A stretch of 64,000 nucleotides of DNA from JBBAGC01 sp964491265 (GCA_964491265.1 CAZBFP010000017.1:1-64000), one strand, 5' to 3'; shown: positions 42,295 through 51,958, counted from the stretch's first letter. The notes: a model not told the origin generated them from the letters alone. A program made the numbers and translations.

Positions 42295-43326
42295 TTAGAA
42301 TTGTTTTACAAACCGGATGTCGCCGCTCAGGAAGTGGCGAATGTCGTTGATTCCGTATTTCATCATTATAAGTCTGTTAAGGCCGAGTCCGAAGGCAAAT
42401 CCCGACCATTTTTCCGGATCAATCCCTCCATGCTTCAGAACATTGGGGTGCACCAGTCCGCAGGGGAGGAGCTCAACCCATCCTGTCTGTTTGCAGACGC
42501 TGCATCCTGTGCCTCCGCAGATTAAGCAGTTTATGTCAAGCTCAAAGCCTGGTTCAACAAAGGGGAAGTATCCCGGTCTTAATCTGACATGAACATCCCG
42601 TTTGAAAATTTCGCTTAATAGTTTTTTCATTACATAAATTAAATTGGACACGGAAATATCCCTGTCCACCATCATACCTTCCACCTGGTAAAATGTGTTT
42701 TCATGTGAAGCGTCGGTAGACTCATACCTGAATACGCGTCCCGGGCCGATTACTTTAAAGGGTGGTTCCATTTTTTCCATACCCCTTACCTGTATGGCTG
42801 AGGTATGGGTTCTCAGGAGATTGCCGTCTTCTGTCCAGAATGTATCCTGCATATCTCTGGCAGGGTGGTGCTTCGGTATATTCAGGGCTTCAAAATTATA
42901 GTAGTCTGTTTCAGCCTCCGGCCCGTCGAGTATCTGAAATCCCATGGATGTGAAGATATCCTCAATTTCGTACTGTATCTGCGATATGGGGTGGAGAAAT
43001 CCTCTACCCCTGAGTCTTATTGAACGGGGCGGGTTTAATGTAACGTCAAGCCATTCTTTCTCTGCAAGGTCAGTAAAACTTGCAGCAGTGAGTTCATCTT
43101 TTTTTGCTGTAATGGCCTCTTCAATTATCTGCTTAACCTCATTGGATCTTTTCCCTACAGCACCCCTCTCTTCAGGCGAGAGGTCGCCGAGGGTCCTCAG
43201 TATAAGGGTAAGCTCCCCCTTGCGGCCCAGTACTTTAACCCTTATCTCTTCAAGCTCCTCAGTGCTGAGGGCTGAATGAATAAGCTGAAGCGCATTATCT
43301 TTGATTGTGTTAATCTGTTCTACCAT
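42295..43326 (-). CDS. pheS: Phenylalanyl-tRNA synthetase alpha subunit
   Basis: 343 residues. N-terminal coiled coil (1-90) that contacts tRNA, then the class II core: motif 2 region GRVFRYESTDASHENTFYQVEG, VRLRPGYFPFVEPGFELD, and motif 3 GFAFGLGLNRLIMMKYGINDIR. A CxxCGGTGCSVC segment (about 267-277) is the small cysteine-rich insertion seen in many bacterial PheS proteins. First gene of the pheST operon. Confidence 0.97.
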   Translation of the reverse strand: MVEQINTIKDNALQLIHSALSTEELEEIRVKVLGRKGELTLILRTLGDLSPEERGAVGKRSNEVKQIIEEAITAKKDELTAASFTDLAEKEWLDVTLNPPRSIRLRGRGFLHPISQIQYEIEDIFTSMGFQILDGPEAETDYYNFEALNIPKHHPARDMQDTFWTEDGNLLRTHTSAIQVRGMEKMEPPFKVIGPGRVFRYESTDASHENTFYQVEGMMVDRDISVSNLIYVMKKLLSEIFKRDVHVRLRPGYFPFVEPGFELDINCLICGGTGCSVCKQTGWVELLPCGLVHPNVLKHGGIDPEKWSGFAFGLGLNRLIMMKYGINDIRHFLSGDIRFVKQF

Positions 43327-43400
43327 AATATATTAATCCTGCTGTAAGTATTTTCAAATGTATGGATCAGTACGAGTTTAAAGAATATTTATACAATATT

Positions 43401-43430
43401 TCAATAGATTTTAAAGGGGCAAAAAGTCAA
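43401..43430 (-). promoter_or_regulatory. Putative pheST promoter
   Basis: Minus-strand TTGACT (43425-43430), 18 bases, TATTGA (43401-43406), about 75 bases before the pheS start. By eye only. Confidence 0.4.
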
Positions 43431-43512
43431 GGAAAATGTTTCTAATGGCTGAAATTAAACTTTCTGCGGCTTATGATAGAATATACCGGGGGATTGTTTT
43501 ACAGGTTATGGG

Positions 43513-43558
43513 GGATCAGGTGCAATAGAGGGCAACCTGATCCGCATTGCACCTGATC
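43513..43558 (-). promoter_or_regulatory. Nested, mutually exclusive inverted repeats upstream of pheS
   Basis: Read on the minus strand: GATCAGGTGCAAT, then GGATCAGG, then ATTGCACCTGATCC. The third arm can pair with either the first (13 bp) or the second (8 bp). No T run follows, so a simple terminator is unlikely. It lies between the ROK kinase stop and the pheST promoter. Confidence 0.4.
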
Positions 43559-43567
43559 TGCCGGAGA

Positions 43568-44521
43568 TTACTTCTCTGAATTGAAGCGGTCTATTGCCAG
43601 TTTTGCAGCTCCAAGCGCTGCTATTTTTGCCTGATCTTTAAGTGTCAGATATTTTACATTCTCCTTAAGGCCTTTCAAGGCTCTCTTTTTTACCACTTTC
43701 TGAACCATGGGGATAAGTATTTTATCTGCCTGTGAAAGGCCGCCGCCAAAAAGTACTGCTTCCGGATTGAATATATTTATAAGGCTTGCTATGCCTACGC
43801 CAAGATAAGTGCATATATCCTCCATGGCTGCAAATGCAAGTTTATCTTTTTTTAAGGCTTCTTCATAAATAATCCGGGCATTGAGTAATTCATTTTCTGT
43901 CCTTGTATGAATTGATGAATCGGGATAATTTTTTAAATTTTCTTTAACGAAATTGATAAGGGCCGTTGCAGAGGCATACTGTTCCAGGCACCCATGATTC
44001 CCGCAGGAGCATTTTCTTCCATCAACCTCTATTGTCATATGTCCTATTTCCATGGAACTGCCGCTCTGGCCCGTGTATATTTTATTGTCAATTACAGCGC
44101 CTCCGCCGATTCCGGTTCCAAGTGTAACCATTATCCAGTTTTTGAACTTTGTGCCGTTACCCTGCCACCATGCGCCAGCGCATGCTACAGTTGCATCATT
44201 CTCCAGAAATGTTTTTATGCCGGTAATCTTTTCAATATTTTTTGTAAGAGGGTAATCTTTCCATGAGGGGATATTGGGGCTTGTGATTACCACACCTTTT
44301 GTTCTGTCAATTGATCCGGCAGCACCAATACATATTGCAGAAATATCTATTTTGGATACTGTTGCTGATGTAGCCAGTACTTCCAGGAGTGAATATATTT
44401 TTCTGTCAATCTCTTCAGAGCTGCGCGGCGTTTCCACCTCTTTGAAGCTGAGAAGTTTTCCTGATTTATTGACCAGTACGCCTTTAATGTTTGTTCCGCC
44501 AATATCTATTCCTGCAAACAT
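43568..44521 (-). CDS. ROK-family sugar kinase (glucokinase-like)
   Basis: 317 residues. ATP/phosphate loop IDIGGTNIKGVLV at the N-terminus, GIGGGAVIDNKIYTG, catalytic Asp in FLENDATVACAGA, and ROK signature with the zinc ligands CSCGNHGCLEQYAS. ROK glucokinases phosphorylate glucose or related hexoses. No DNA-binding domain, so it is an enzyme rather than a ROK repressor. With the isomerase and mutase at 46.8-49.6 kb it would feed hexose phosphates into central metabolism. Confidence 0.88.
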   Translation of the reverse strand: MFAGIDIGGTNIKGVLVNKSGKLLSFKEVETPRSSEEIDRKIYSLLEVLATSATVSKIDISAICIGAAGSIDRTKGVVITSPNIPSWKDYPLTKNIEKITGIKTFLENDATVACAGAWWQGNGTKFKNWIMVTLGTGIGGGAVIDNKIYTGQSGSSMEIGHMTIEVDGRKCSCGNHGCLEQYASATALINFVKENLKNYPDSSIHTRTENELLNARIIYEEALKKDKLAFAAMEDICTYLGVGIASLINIFNPEAVLFGGGLSQADKILIPMVQKVVKKRALKGLKENVKYLTLKDQAKIAALGAAKLAIDRFNSEK

Positions 44522-44630
44522 GCTGATACCTTTATCTGTATTATTTTTTTATTAGAAAATTATTAGTCCGGGTTTTTGGGATACAGAATAAATTCTGTCA
44601 CCTGTCTACCTCGGGAGTACTTATTCGCTT

Positions 44631-44773
44631 TGTCCCCTGTTCCCCGGAGGGGGCACGAGTTATCTATTATCATTCTGATAATATAATTTTTTTATCCTTT
44701 TTATACTATTTTATACTTTATGTCATCAACCTGCTCACGTTTTTCTTTTACGTGCTTTCTCCGGGGGACAGGG
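44631..44773. repeat. Palindrome C-related pair
   Basis: TGTCCCC...GGAGGGGGCACGAG at 44631-44659 and GTGCTTTCTCCGGGGGACAGGGGG at about 44754-44777 are imperfect inverted copies related to the palindromes around ilvD, enclosing AT-rich non-coding sequence. The remaining gap 44774-45030 shows nothing recognisable. Confidence 0.5.
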
Positions 44774-45030
44774 GGCTGACTCCGGTAGATTCGGAAATAA
44801 ATAATATTATCACTTTTCCCAAAATCAGGGATGTCCCAAAAATTAATCCGGGTTTGAATTAAATTATATTAAATCCCTCATTTTGAGTGAAGGGAGCAGA
44901 GGATGATATTTTTTCTATTAAGATGTAATAAGTATTTACTATGCGTATAAGGCAATTATTTTTTTAATTGTTTCTTAAATAATATAAGATAAATAGTGGA
45001 CAATTATTATTGCTGGTTGAGCATTACAAT

Positions 45031-45873
45031 ATGAAAAAAATAGATCTTCATTGTCATACAACTGCATCGGATGGGATAAAATCCCCTTCCAGTCTTATAG
45101 ATTATGCCATAACCTGCGGAGTCGGGGTGCTGGCAGTTACTGATCACGATACAATCGGGGGACTTGAGGAGGCTGTTGATTACGCCTCAGGAAAAGATAT
45201 TACTCTAATATCCGGAATTGAATTCAGCATAGATTTTCCCGATGGTTCCTTCCATTTACTCGGTTTTGGTTTTAATCATAAATACAGCAGTCTTTGCGAG
45301 AAAACACTTTATCTTCAGCAGGTGAGGGATACCAGGATATACCGTATTATAGAAGATCTTGCCAGGAATAATATTTATATTCCTGTTGAGGATGTTCTTC
45401 AGGAGAGCAATGGAGGGGCTGCAGGTAGACCCCATGTTGCCCGGACCCTGGTCCGGCACGGTTATGCAAGAGATATAAACGAAGTATTTCAGAAATACCT
45501 TGTAAAGGGTAAACCGGGATATGTGGCAAAAGAGCGTATATCACTTGACGAGGCTGTTTCACTGATAAAGGGAGCAGGAGGTATTGCAGTTATAGCTCAC
45601 CCTGTTTCAATTAAGTATAGGGATTTTGGTGTTTTTGAATCAATGCTTAGAGGCTTTATTGACGCGGGTGTAGAGGGGATTGAAGCTTATTCGTCAATGC
45701 ACAGAACTTCTGAAGTGAAGAAGTTTCTTGAGCTTGCCGGCAGATACAATCTGATTGTTACCGGCGGCAGTGATTATCATGGAGATAAAAATGAAGTGAT
45801 TGGGCATTATCAGCCTGATACCCCTATCCCTTTTGAAATTTTTGAGAACCTGGTTTCCCGTATAAAAAAATAG
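45031..45873 (+). CDS. PHP-domain phosphoesterase
   Basis: 280 residues; I start at ATG 45031, directly before the conserved MKKIDLHCHTTASDG, rather than at the upstream in-frame TTG 45010. Metal ligands lie in H7-C-H9, VTDHD, GIEFS, AHPVS and GSDYHGD, the order found in PHP phosphoesterases of the nucleoside 3',5'-bisphosphate phosphatase (YciV/RNase AM-like) type. The insertion VRHGYARDINEVFQKYLVKGKPGYV (about 135-160) is typical of that branch. Likely monocistronic or with the following hypothetical gene. Confidence 0.88.
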   Translation: MKKIDLHCHTTASDGIKSPSSLIDYAITCGVGVLAVTDHDTIGGLEEAVDYASGKDITLISGIEFSIDFPDGSFHLLGFGFNHKYSSLCEKTLYLQQVRDTRIYRIIEDLARNNIYIPVEDVLQESNGGAAGRPHVARTLVRHGYARDINEVFQKYLVKGKPGYVAKERISLDEAVSLIKGAGGIAVIAHPVSIKYRDFGVFESMLRGFIDAGVEGIEAYSSMHRTSEVKKFLELAGRYNLIVTGGSDYHGDKNEVIGHYQPDTPIPFEIFENLVSRIKK

Positions 45874-45939
45874 TTCATTAAAAATATCGCTATCTGCCGA
45901 TTATATATAAAAGGATTTATATAAGGCAGGTAATCTCTC

Positions 45940-46458
45940 ATGTATGAACTTATCAATAGGGCTGTAATACCGGTTATTAATGAAGGGGAGGTCTCCTTTT
46001 CAAGACTGACAAATCTTATCTATATAAAAGAACTGATTGATAGAATAGCCACATTGAAGTTTGTTGATGATACGGCTATTATTGAGCTTCAGAAAAAATA
46101 TGGAGTAAAGCCGGACATCGTGACATGGGGCGATTATTTTCAGTCACAAATGGCAGTTATATTCAGAGAAAAAAGTGAAGCTGAGTTTATAAGAGCAGTA
46201 GAAACTATTAAATTCGATATGATTTCCAGTTATCTTATTTTTTCTGAAAAGGGAGCTGAATTTTTTGAATGGGTGAGGGATTCATACTATAATGTGCTCA
46301 TGGAAGGGCATGATTATTCTCCTGAAGATGAAGCGGAGATAAAACATCTGAAGATCCTCATGGATTATTATACGGAAATCGGTATAGCAGACAGGTTTAC
46401 TGAAGCAGAGATGTCATGGTATTCAACTTTTAAGAATAAAGATGCTTCTGCAATGTAA
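45940..46458 (+). CDS. Hypothetical helical protein, 172 residues
   Basis: ATG 45940 behind AGGCAGG. Soluble, acidic, predicted largely helical (IKELIDRIATLKFVDDTAIIELQKKYG; EAEFIRAVETIKFDMISSYLIFSEKGAEFFEWVRDSYYNVLM). No known domain recognised. Followed by a strong terminator at 46483, so it ends its transcript. Confidence 0.65.
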   Translation: MYELINRAVIPVINEGEVSFSRLTNLIYIKELIDRIATLKFVDDTAIIELQKKYGVKPDIVTWGDYFQSQMAVIFREKSEAEFIRAVETIKFDMISSYLIFSEKGAEFFEWVRDSYYNVLMEGHDYSPEDEAEIKHLKILMDYYTEIGIADRFTEAEMSWYSTFKNKDASAM

Positions 46459-46482
46459 TTATTATTTATAAAAAATTTTTAT

Positions 46483-46516
46483 AAAAAGGGCTGTTCATTT
46501 GAACAGCCCTTTTTTA
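46483..46516 (+). terminator. Intrinsic terminator
   Basis: AAAAAGGGCTGTTC, loop ATTT, GAACAGCCCTTTTTT: ten-base GC-containing stem followed by a T run; 25 bases after the hypothetical gene. Confidence 0.9.
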
Positions 46517-46546
46517 TTATTCTTCCAGGTAAAATGCTTTAATGTT

Positions 46547-46707
46547 GGGGCTGTCCCAAATGTCGATTTTAAAAGAATTTGTCATTCCGGTTTTGCACTT
46601 CAGTTTGTGCAAATACCGGAATCTCCTGATATAATAAGGTGTACGAGATACCGGCATTTCGCTTCGCTACAGCCGGTATGACAAAAAATAACTTTTTAGA
46701 CAGACCC
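46547..46707. mobile_element. MITE-like nested inverted repeat
   Basis: Outer ends GGGGCTGTCCCAAA and TTTTTAGACAGACCC are imperfect inverted repeats; an inner pair TTTGTCATTCCGG / CCGGTATGACAAA bounds 46578-46685, which contains further hairpins. About 161 bases, non-coding. The inner part resembles the element at 32227. Nothing else is seen in 46708-46814. Confidence 0.6.
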
Positions 46708-46814
46708 GATATAAAAAATAGCAATATGGCACCAGAATATTTTTCAGGAATTATTTCCGAATTAATACAGAAATTATTTACTGCTAAACAGGATTTTTAT
46801 ATAAGGTTTGAATA

Positions 46815-47864
46815 ATGATAAAGCTAAATAGAACAGAAAATTTTTATTCCCGCGACAGGGATAATCTTTTTGAAGTGCTCAAAAATTCCTATGAGCAGAT
46901 AGAATCAGCCTGGTCAGGGGATGTTGATGTATCGGGAGTAAATGCTGATTCAGTGAAAAATGTAGTAATCACCGGTGTAGGCGGTTCCGCCATTAGCGGG
47001 GATGTTTTAAGGAATTTTATTAAGGATGATTTCAAAAAAATAATTATAGTAAACAGGGGATACAGGGTACCTGAATTCTGCGGCCCGGAAACCCTTGTTA
47101 TTGTATGCTCATACTCAGGTGATACAGAAGAGGCTCTATGGGCTTTCAATGATGCTTTTTCAAGAGGGGCTCAGATTATTGCACTGACGACCGGGGGTAA
47201 GCTTGGTACCCTGTCGGTTCAGCATGGGGTTGGTGTAATCGGGCTTGAAAAGGGGTATCAGCCGAGATTTGCATTGTATAACATGTTTTTTACATTATTA
47301 AAGATTTTTCAGAGCCTGGGATTTATTCCTGACCAGGGTGAGCATGTAAAGAGTATTATCCGCAACATTAAGCAGCTTGCCCATGACTATTCCAGTGAGG
47401 AGGGGCTCCCTTTCAGTATTGCAGGTTCATTAAAAGGGTGTTCTCCGGTTATTTATTCCATATCTGAGCTTAATGACAGCGCCGGGAGGCGATTTAAAGC
47501 TCAGCTTAATGAGAACAGCAAAGTCCATGCCTGGTCTGCTGAGTATCCTGAAATGAATCATCATGAGATTGTGGGATGGCAGAGAGTAAAAGAGGGGAGC
47601 ATAAAATACAAGGTTGTTAATTTTATTGATCCGGATATGAATATAAGGATAACAAAAAGGATAGGAATAATTAATGAGTTGATTGCTTCAGAGGGAATTG
47701 ATATAATTAATATTCAGAGTGATCTTGAAAATAGTAAAGTACGATTACTGGATGTTGTATATTTATGCGACTGGGTTTCTTATTTTCTGGGGCTTCTCAA
47801 TGGTGAAGATCCGGGGGAGATAGACTTTATCCATCATTTAAAGAAAAAGATTTCGGAGGAATAA
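46815..47864 (+). CDS. Bifunctional phosphoglucose/phosphomannose isomerase
   Basis: 349 residues with two SIS domains. First SIS: VVITGVGGSAISGDVLRNFI, VIVCSYSGDTEEAL, IIALTTGGKLG. C-terminal part has the PGI/PMI hallmark LNENSKVHAWSAEYPEMNHHEIVGW. Members of this family interconvert fructose-6-phosphate with glucose-6-phosphate or mannose-6-phosphate. It lies 2 bases before the phosphohexomutase gene, making a sugar-phosphate operon. Confidence 0.88.
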   Translation: MIKLNRTENFYSRDRDNLFEVLKNSYEQIESAWSGDVDVSGVNADSVKNVVITGVGGSAISGDVLRNFIKDDFKKIIIVNRGYRVPEFCGPETLVIVCSYSGDTEEALWAFNDAFSRGAQIIALTTGGKLGTLSVQHGVGVIGLEKGYQPRFALYNMFFTLLKIFQSLGFIPDQGEHVKSIIRNIKQLAHDYSSEEGLPFSIAGSLKGCSPVIYSISELNDSAGRRFKAQLNENSKVHAWSAEYPEMNHHEIVGWQRVKEGSIKYKVVNFIDPDMNIRITKRIGIINELIASEGIDIINIQSDLENSKVRLLDVVYLCDWVSYFLGLLNGEDPGEIDFIHHLKKKISEE

Positions 47865-47866
47865 AT

Positions 47867-49612
47867 ATGGCATTATCTGAAAAAATTCGCAAACGTATTG
47901 AAGAGTGGACAGCCCCCCCTTTTGACGGCTCCACAATAAATGAGATAGAAGCTCTGGTAGCGGAAAATGATGAAAATGAGCTAAACGAACGATTCGGTGC
48001 TGAACTTGAGTTCGGTACAGGGGGACTCCGGGGGATTATCCGGAACGGTACAAACGGAATGAATAAATATGTTGTGGCAATGGCAACCCAGGGCCTGGCA
48101 AATTATATAAAGAGTACAGGTGTTGAAAATCCTTCAGTTGCCATCGCTTTCGATTCCCGGAACTATTCTACTGAATTTGCTGTGGAAACAGCAGTAGTAC
48201 TGGCTGCCAATGGTATTAAGGCATACATTTACCGGGAATTGAGGCCTGTGCCTCAGCTAAGCTTTACCGTAAGGCATCTGGGATGTACTGCCGGTATAGT
48301 CGTTACTGCCAGTCACAATCCCAGGGAATATAACGGTTATAAGGTTTTCTGGAGCGACGGGGGGCAGGTTATAACCCCTCATGATGAAGGGATAATCAGT
48401 GAAGTGAGAAAAGTCGGTTCCTATGCCAATGTTGAAAATGGAATTTTTGATGATCTTATCGAAAGCGGTATGATTGAATGGATTGATGAATATATAGACA
48501 GGACATACATCGAAGAGGTTATAGCACATTCCATCTGTATTGATGAAATAAATAAAAGCGGTATTAAAACAGTTTTTTCACCGCTTCACGGTTCAGGTAC
48601 TGCTGTTGTTCCCAGGCTTTTCCAGGAAATAGGGTATGTTGATGTAATATATGTTGATGAACAGATGGAACCGGACGGTAATTTCCCCACTCTTGAAAAG
48701 CCTAATCCAGAAGAGAGAGAGGCTTTGAATCTTTCTATCGATTATGCAATGAGGCGTAATGCTGATATAGTCATCGCTACAGATCCGGATGGGGACAGAA
48801 TGGGGATAGCTGTAAAAAACAGCAATGGCGACTTTGATGTTTTATCCGGGAACCACACAGGTGCTGTTCTTGAATACTTTATCCTCTCCATGAAAAAGGA
48901 GCAGGGGCTTCTCCCCGATAACGGGGCAGTTGTTAAAACAATCGTAACAACTGATCTTCAGGACAGGATTGCGGAATCTTTTGGTATAAAGGTGTTTAAT
49001 GTATTAACCGGATTTAAATATATTGGAGAAAAGATCCGTCATTTTGAAAATGACGGTGATTACCAGTATGTATTCGGGGGGGAGGAGAGTTACGGTTATC
49101 TTGCAGGTACCCATGCAAGGGATAAGGATGCAATCCTTGCTGTACTCCAGATTGTAGAGTGCTGTGCCTGGCTTAAAAACCGGGGATTGACCATCTCCGA
49201 TTATCTTGAAGATATTTTTAAAAAATACGGATATTATGATGATGTTAATGTCTCACTTGAAGCTCCGGGGCTTGCGGGTGTGGAGATAATCAGCAGCATA
49301 ATGAAAAAATTCAGGAAGGAGCCTCCAGCTTCCATCGGCGGTATTGATGTAGTTTCCACTGCTGATTTTCTGGAAGATTCTATCCCTGATTCAGCAGATA
49401 GTGTATATATTCTCCCTGCTGCAAACGTACTTCAGTACAAGCTGAAGGATGGAACAAAGGTAACAGTAAGACCATCAGGAACTGAGCCGAAGATTAAATT
49501 TTATTTTTCCTCACTGGGAGTTTCAAGAGAAGAGACTGAGAGCAAAATTAAAAAAATGATAGATGATATTGTGCCTGGTGTTAAGGCCTTTATCGGCACG
49601 CAGATTAAATAA
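47867..49612 (+). CDS. Phosphoglucomutase/phosphomannomutase
   Basis: 581 residues, the long PgcA/yeast-PGM-like type. The phosphoserine loop is VTASHNPREYNGYK (Ser149), metal loop ATDPDGDRMG (about 305), sugar-binding loop GGEESYGYL, and phosphate-binding RPSGTEPKIKFYFS near the C-terminus, all four domains complete. N-terminal GTGGLRGIIRNGTNGMN binds phosphate as well. It isomerises hexose 1- and 6-phosphates. Follows the isomerase immediately and probably shares its transcript. Confidence 0.93.
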   Translation: MALSEKIRKRIEEWTAPPFDGSTINEIEALVAENDENELNERFGAELEFGTGGLRGIIRNGTNGMNKYVVAMATQGLANYIKSTGVENPSVAIAFDSRNYSTEFAVETAVVLAANGIKAYIYRELRPVPQLSFTVRHLGCTAGIVVTASHNPREYNGYKVFWSDGGQVITPHDEGIISEVRKVGSYANVENGIFDDLIESGMIEWIDEYIDRTYIEEVIAHSICIDEINKSGIKTVFSPLHGSGTAVVPRLFQEIGYVDVIYVDEQMEPDGNFPTLEKPNPEEREALNLSIDYAMRRNADIVIATDPDGDRMGIAVKNSNGDFDVLSGNHTGAVLEYFILSMKKEQGLLPDNGAVVKTIVTTDLQDRIAESFGIKVFNVLTGFKYIGEKIRHFENDGDYQYVFGGEESYGYLAGTHARDKDAILAVLQIVECCAWLKNRGLTISDYLEDIFKKYGYYDDVNVSLEAPGLAGVEIISSIMKKFRKEPPASIGGIDVVSTADFLEDSIPDSADSVYILPAANVLQYKLKDGTKVTVRPSGTEPKIKFYFSSLGVSREETESKIKKMIDDIVPGVKAFIGTQIK

Positions 49613-49633
49613 TAAGCTCAGGGTGCAGCAGCT

Positions 49634-50683
49634 ATGGAATATGAATTTTTTCAGACAGTACTATTCGGGAATACACTTGAGCAGTACATTAAGTTTTTAA
49701 TAACAATTAGCGGCTGGTTAATTGTTATATTAATTTTAAAAGTGATAATACGATACAGGAAGAAAAAGTTATTATTTTCAGATCCGGAGAGTATAGCTTA
49801 TGTATTACTGGAAAATATAATTAAATACATCGCTCCTGTTTTTTATATTTTTGCCTTTTATTCAGGACTGACAGTGCTTAGCATGCATCCTTTGGTTAAC
49901 AGAGGAGTGGAATTGATCTGGATAGTTTCGCTGGTATTTTTTATAACCAGGTTTGTGATGGCACTTCTTACCTTTTTTATAGAAAACTTCTGGAAAGGCA
50001 AAAATTCAGGAGAGGGTAATACAACAACCGTAGTCCTTCTTAATACCATGGTTAAGGTTATTATCTGGATTATCGCTCTGCTGATTCTTCTTGATAACAT
50101 GGGTGTAAAAATATCGGGACTTATCGCAGGTGTCGGTATTGGCGGTATTGCAATAGCATTTGCGTCCCAGGCTATTCTTGGTGATGTTTTTAATTATTTT
50201 ACTATATTTTTCGATAAGCCTTTTGAGATTGGTGATTTTATTGTTGTTGATGAACACAAAGGGCATGTTGAGTATATCGGCCTTAAAACAACAAGGATAA
50301 AAAGTATAAGCGGAGAACAGCTCATTTTCTCCAATACGGATCTTACAAATTCAAGGGTTAGAAATTTCAAGCGAATGACTGAACGCCGGATTGTTTTTGC
50401 ATTCGGTGTAACATATCAGACCCCTGTAAAAACTATAAAGAAAATAATTGAACTTGTAGAAAAAATTATTGTTGATATCGAAGAGACCAGGTTTGACCGG
50501 GCCCATTTTCAGAAGTTCGGGGATTCAAGTCTTGACTTTGAAGTAGTCTATTATGTGCAGAGCAATGACTATGCTGTGTATATGGATAAACAGCAGGAAA
50601 TTAATATTAAACTTATGGAGGGTTTAAAGAAGCTGGAAGCGGATTTTGCCTATCCCACAAGAACGATTTTTATCGAGAGATGA
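49634..50683 (+). CDS. MscS-family mechanosensitive channel
   Basis: 349 residues. Four membrane segments (about 20-40, 57-77, 88-113, 134-180), the last being the Gly/Ala-rich pore helix GLIAGVGIGGIAIAFASQAILGDVFNYFTIFFDKPFEIGDFI, the MscS signature. Cytosolic beta domain with GHVEYIGLKTTRIKSISGEQLIFSN follows, then the C-terminal alpha/beta domain. Opens under hypo-osmotic tension in the inner membrane. 21 bases after the mutase gene. Confidence 0.92.
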   Translation: MEYEFFQTVLFGNTLEQYIKFLITISGWLIVILILKVIIRYRKKKLLFSDPESIAYVLLENIIKYIAPVFYIFAFYSGLTVLSMHPLVNRGVELIWIVSLVFFITRFVMALLTFFIENFWKGKNSGEGNTTTVVLLNTMVKVIIWIIALLILLDNMGVKISGLIAGVGIGGIAIAFASQAILGDVFNYFTIFFDKPFEIGDFIVVDEHKGHVEYIGLKTTRIKSISGEQLIFSNTDLTNSRVRNFKRMTERRIVFAFGVTYQTPVKTIKKIIELVEKIIVDIEETRFDRAHFQKFGDSSLDFEVVYYVQSNDYAVYMDKQQEINIKLMEGLKKLEADFAYPTRTIFIER

Positions 50684-50710
50684 CAGGTTTCAATATTTAA
50701 GGGGGCCTCA

Positions 50711-51535
50711 ATGCTGAAAAAATTAATTCTGCTTATACTTGTTCTATTTTTTTCCGTTACAGGTTATTTCTATCTAAGAGCAATGAATGACATCAGGACT
50801 GCAGATGTCATATGGGAAATACTTTATTCTTCTCCGGATTTCAGGGAGAGAGCAGGAGAGAGCCTCAACCTCAGTCACCCCCTTATCATGAAATACTACA
50901 ATGCTTCTGTAAGTAAAGATGCCGGTTATGCCCATGCAGCGGAGATCACTATGACAGGTGGATTCAAGCTTGGAGATAACTGGCTTGATCTGAAAGCTGA
51001 GCAGGTGCTTTTCCCTGAAAAAGGATTTGTATGGAAAGCTTCTATAGGTTCAGGCCTGACTTTTATTAAAGGATTCGATTTTTATTATAATAAAAGGGGT
51101 GTGGTCAATTTTAAAGTATGGGGCCTGATCCCTGTTGTGAAACTTGAAGGTGAAGACATCGCCCGTGCCTCAATCGGGAGGCTCCTGGCTGAATCTATAC
51201 TTGTACCTTCAGCTTTTTTCTCTGAGTACGGATCTTTGATGACAGCTATAGATAAAGATACCATAAAGGTGGCGGTAGAACTTGATGGTGAAAAAACAGA
51301 GATGATGATAAAAATTTCATCGGAAGGGCTACCTTCTGAAGTGGTTATCCAAAGGTGGGGGGATGTTAATCCTGAGCATAAGTTTATGTACACGCCTTTC
51401 GGGATGAAGTTTACCCGGTATGAAAAGATTGACGGTTATACTATACCGGTTGAGATGTCGGGCGGGTGGAACTATGGTACTGAGAGATATATGGAAACAG
51501 TAAAACTTGAATTTGAAAAGGTAAAATTCTTTTAA
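50711..51535 (+). CDS. DUF6544/DUF6920-like protein with N-terminal membrane helix
   Basis: 274 residues. One N-terminal hydrophobic segment (about 3-22), then a family pattern I recognise as DUF6544/DUF6920: SHPLIMKYYNASV, MTGGFKLGDNWLDLKAEQVLFPEKGFVWKA, GVVNFKVWGLIPVVKLEGEDI, ARASIGRLLAESILVPSAFF and a C-terminal MKFTRYEKIDGYTIPVEMSGGWNYG. Likely exported beta-rich protein of unknown function. The stop is immediately followed by the GTG of the NfeD-like gene. Confidence 0.7.
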   Translation: MLKKLILLILVLFFSVTGYFYLRAMNDIRTADVIWEILYSSPDFRERAGESLNLSHPLIMKYYNASVSKDAGYAHAAEITMTGGFKLGDNWLDLKAEQVLFPEKGFVWKASIGSGLTFIKGFDFYYNKRGVVNFKVWGLIPVVKLEGEDIARASIGRLLAESILVPSAFFSEYGSLMTAIDKDTIKVAVELDGEKTEMMIKISSEGLPSEVVIQRWGDVNPEHKFMYTPFGMKFTRYEKIDGYTIPVEMSGGWNYGTERYMETVKLEFEKVKFF

Positions 51536-51958
51536 GTGAAAAATATTTTTAATGAACTAAAAGCTTTTCCTCAAATACCGGGGAGGGTATATGTGCGGTA
51601 CGCTTTCTTCCAGCTCCCCGGATTAGGCCTGATAATTATTCTGCTATGGTGGCTTACTAATAAGTTTGACATCCCACTTCTCTATGCTGCTGCTGTTTTA
51701 ATTTTATGGCTTATAAAAGATATTGCAATGTTCCCTTTTCTATGGCGCTCCTATGATAATGCTTCGCAGAATGTTCTTGAAGCAATGATAGGCAAGGGGG
51801 GAACAGCTGTTGATGATCTTGGACCATACGGTTATGTGAGGATCGGCGGTGAAATGTGGCGGGCGGAGGTTCTGCCCGGGAAAATCCCTGTTAATAAAGG
51901 AGATTCTGTAATTGTTACAGGTGTTGACGGGCTTATGATTACGGTTGAATTAAACTGA
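51536..51958 (+). CDS. NfeD-like membrane protein with OB-fold tail
   Basis: 140 residues, GTG start directly after the previous stop. Two membrane segments (about 26-60), then a C-terminal OB-fold of the NfeD type: MIGKGGTAVDDLGPYGYVRIGGEMWRAEVLPGKIPVNKGDSVIVTGVDGLMITVEL. NfeD proteins associate with membrane proteases or stomatin-like proteins; none adjoins here. The weak ribosome binding site fits translational coupling to the upstream gene. Confidence 0.7.
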   Translation: MKNIFNELKAFPQIPGRVYVRYAFFQLPGLGLIIILLWWLTNKFDIPLLYAAAVLILWLIKDIAMFPFLWRSYDNASQNVLEAMIGKGGTAVDDLGPYGYVRIGGEMWRAEVLPGKIPVNKGDSVIVTGVDGLMITVELN

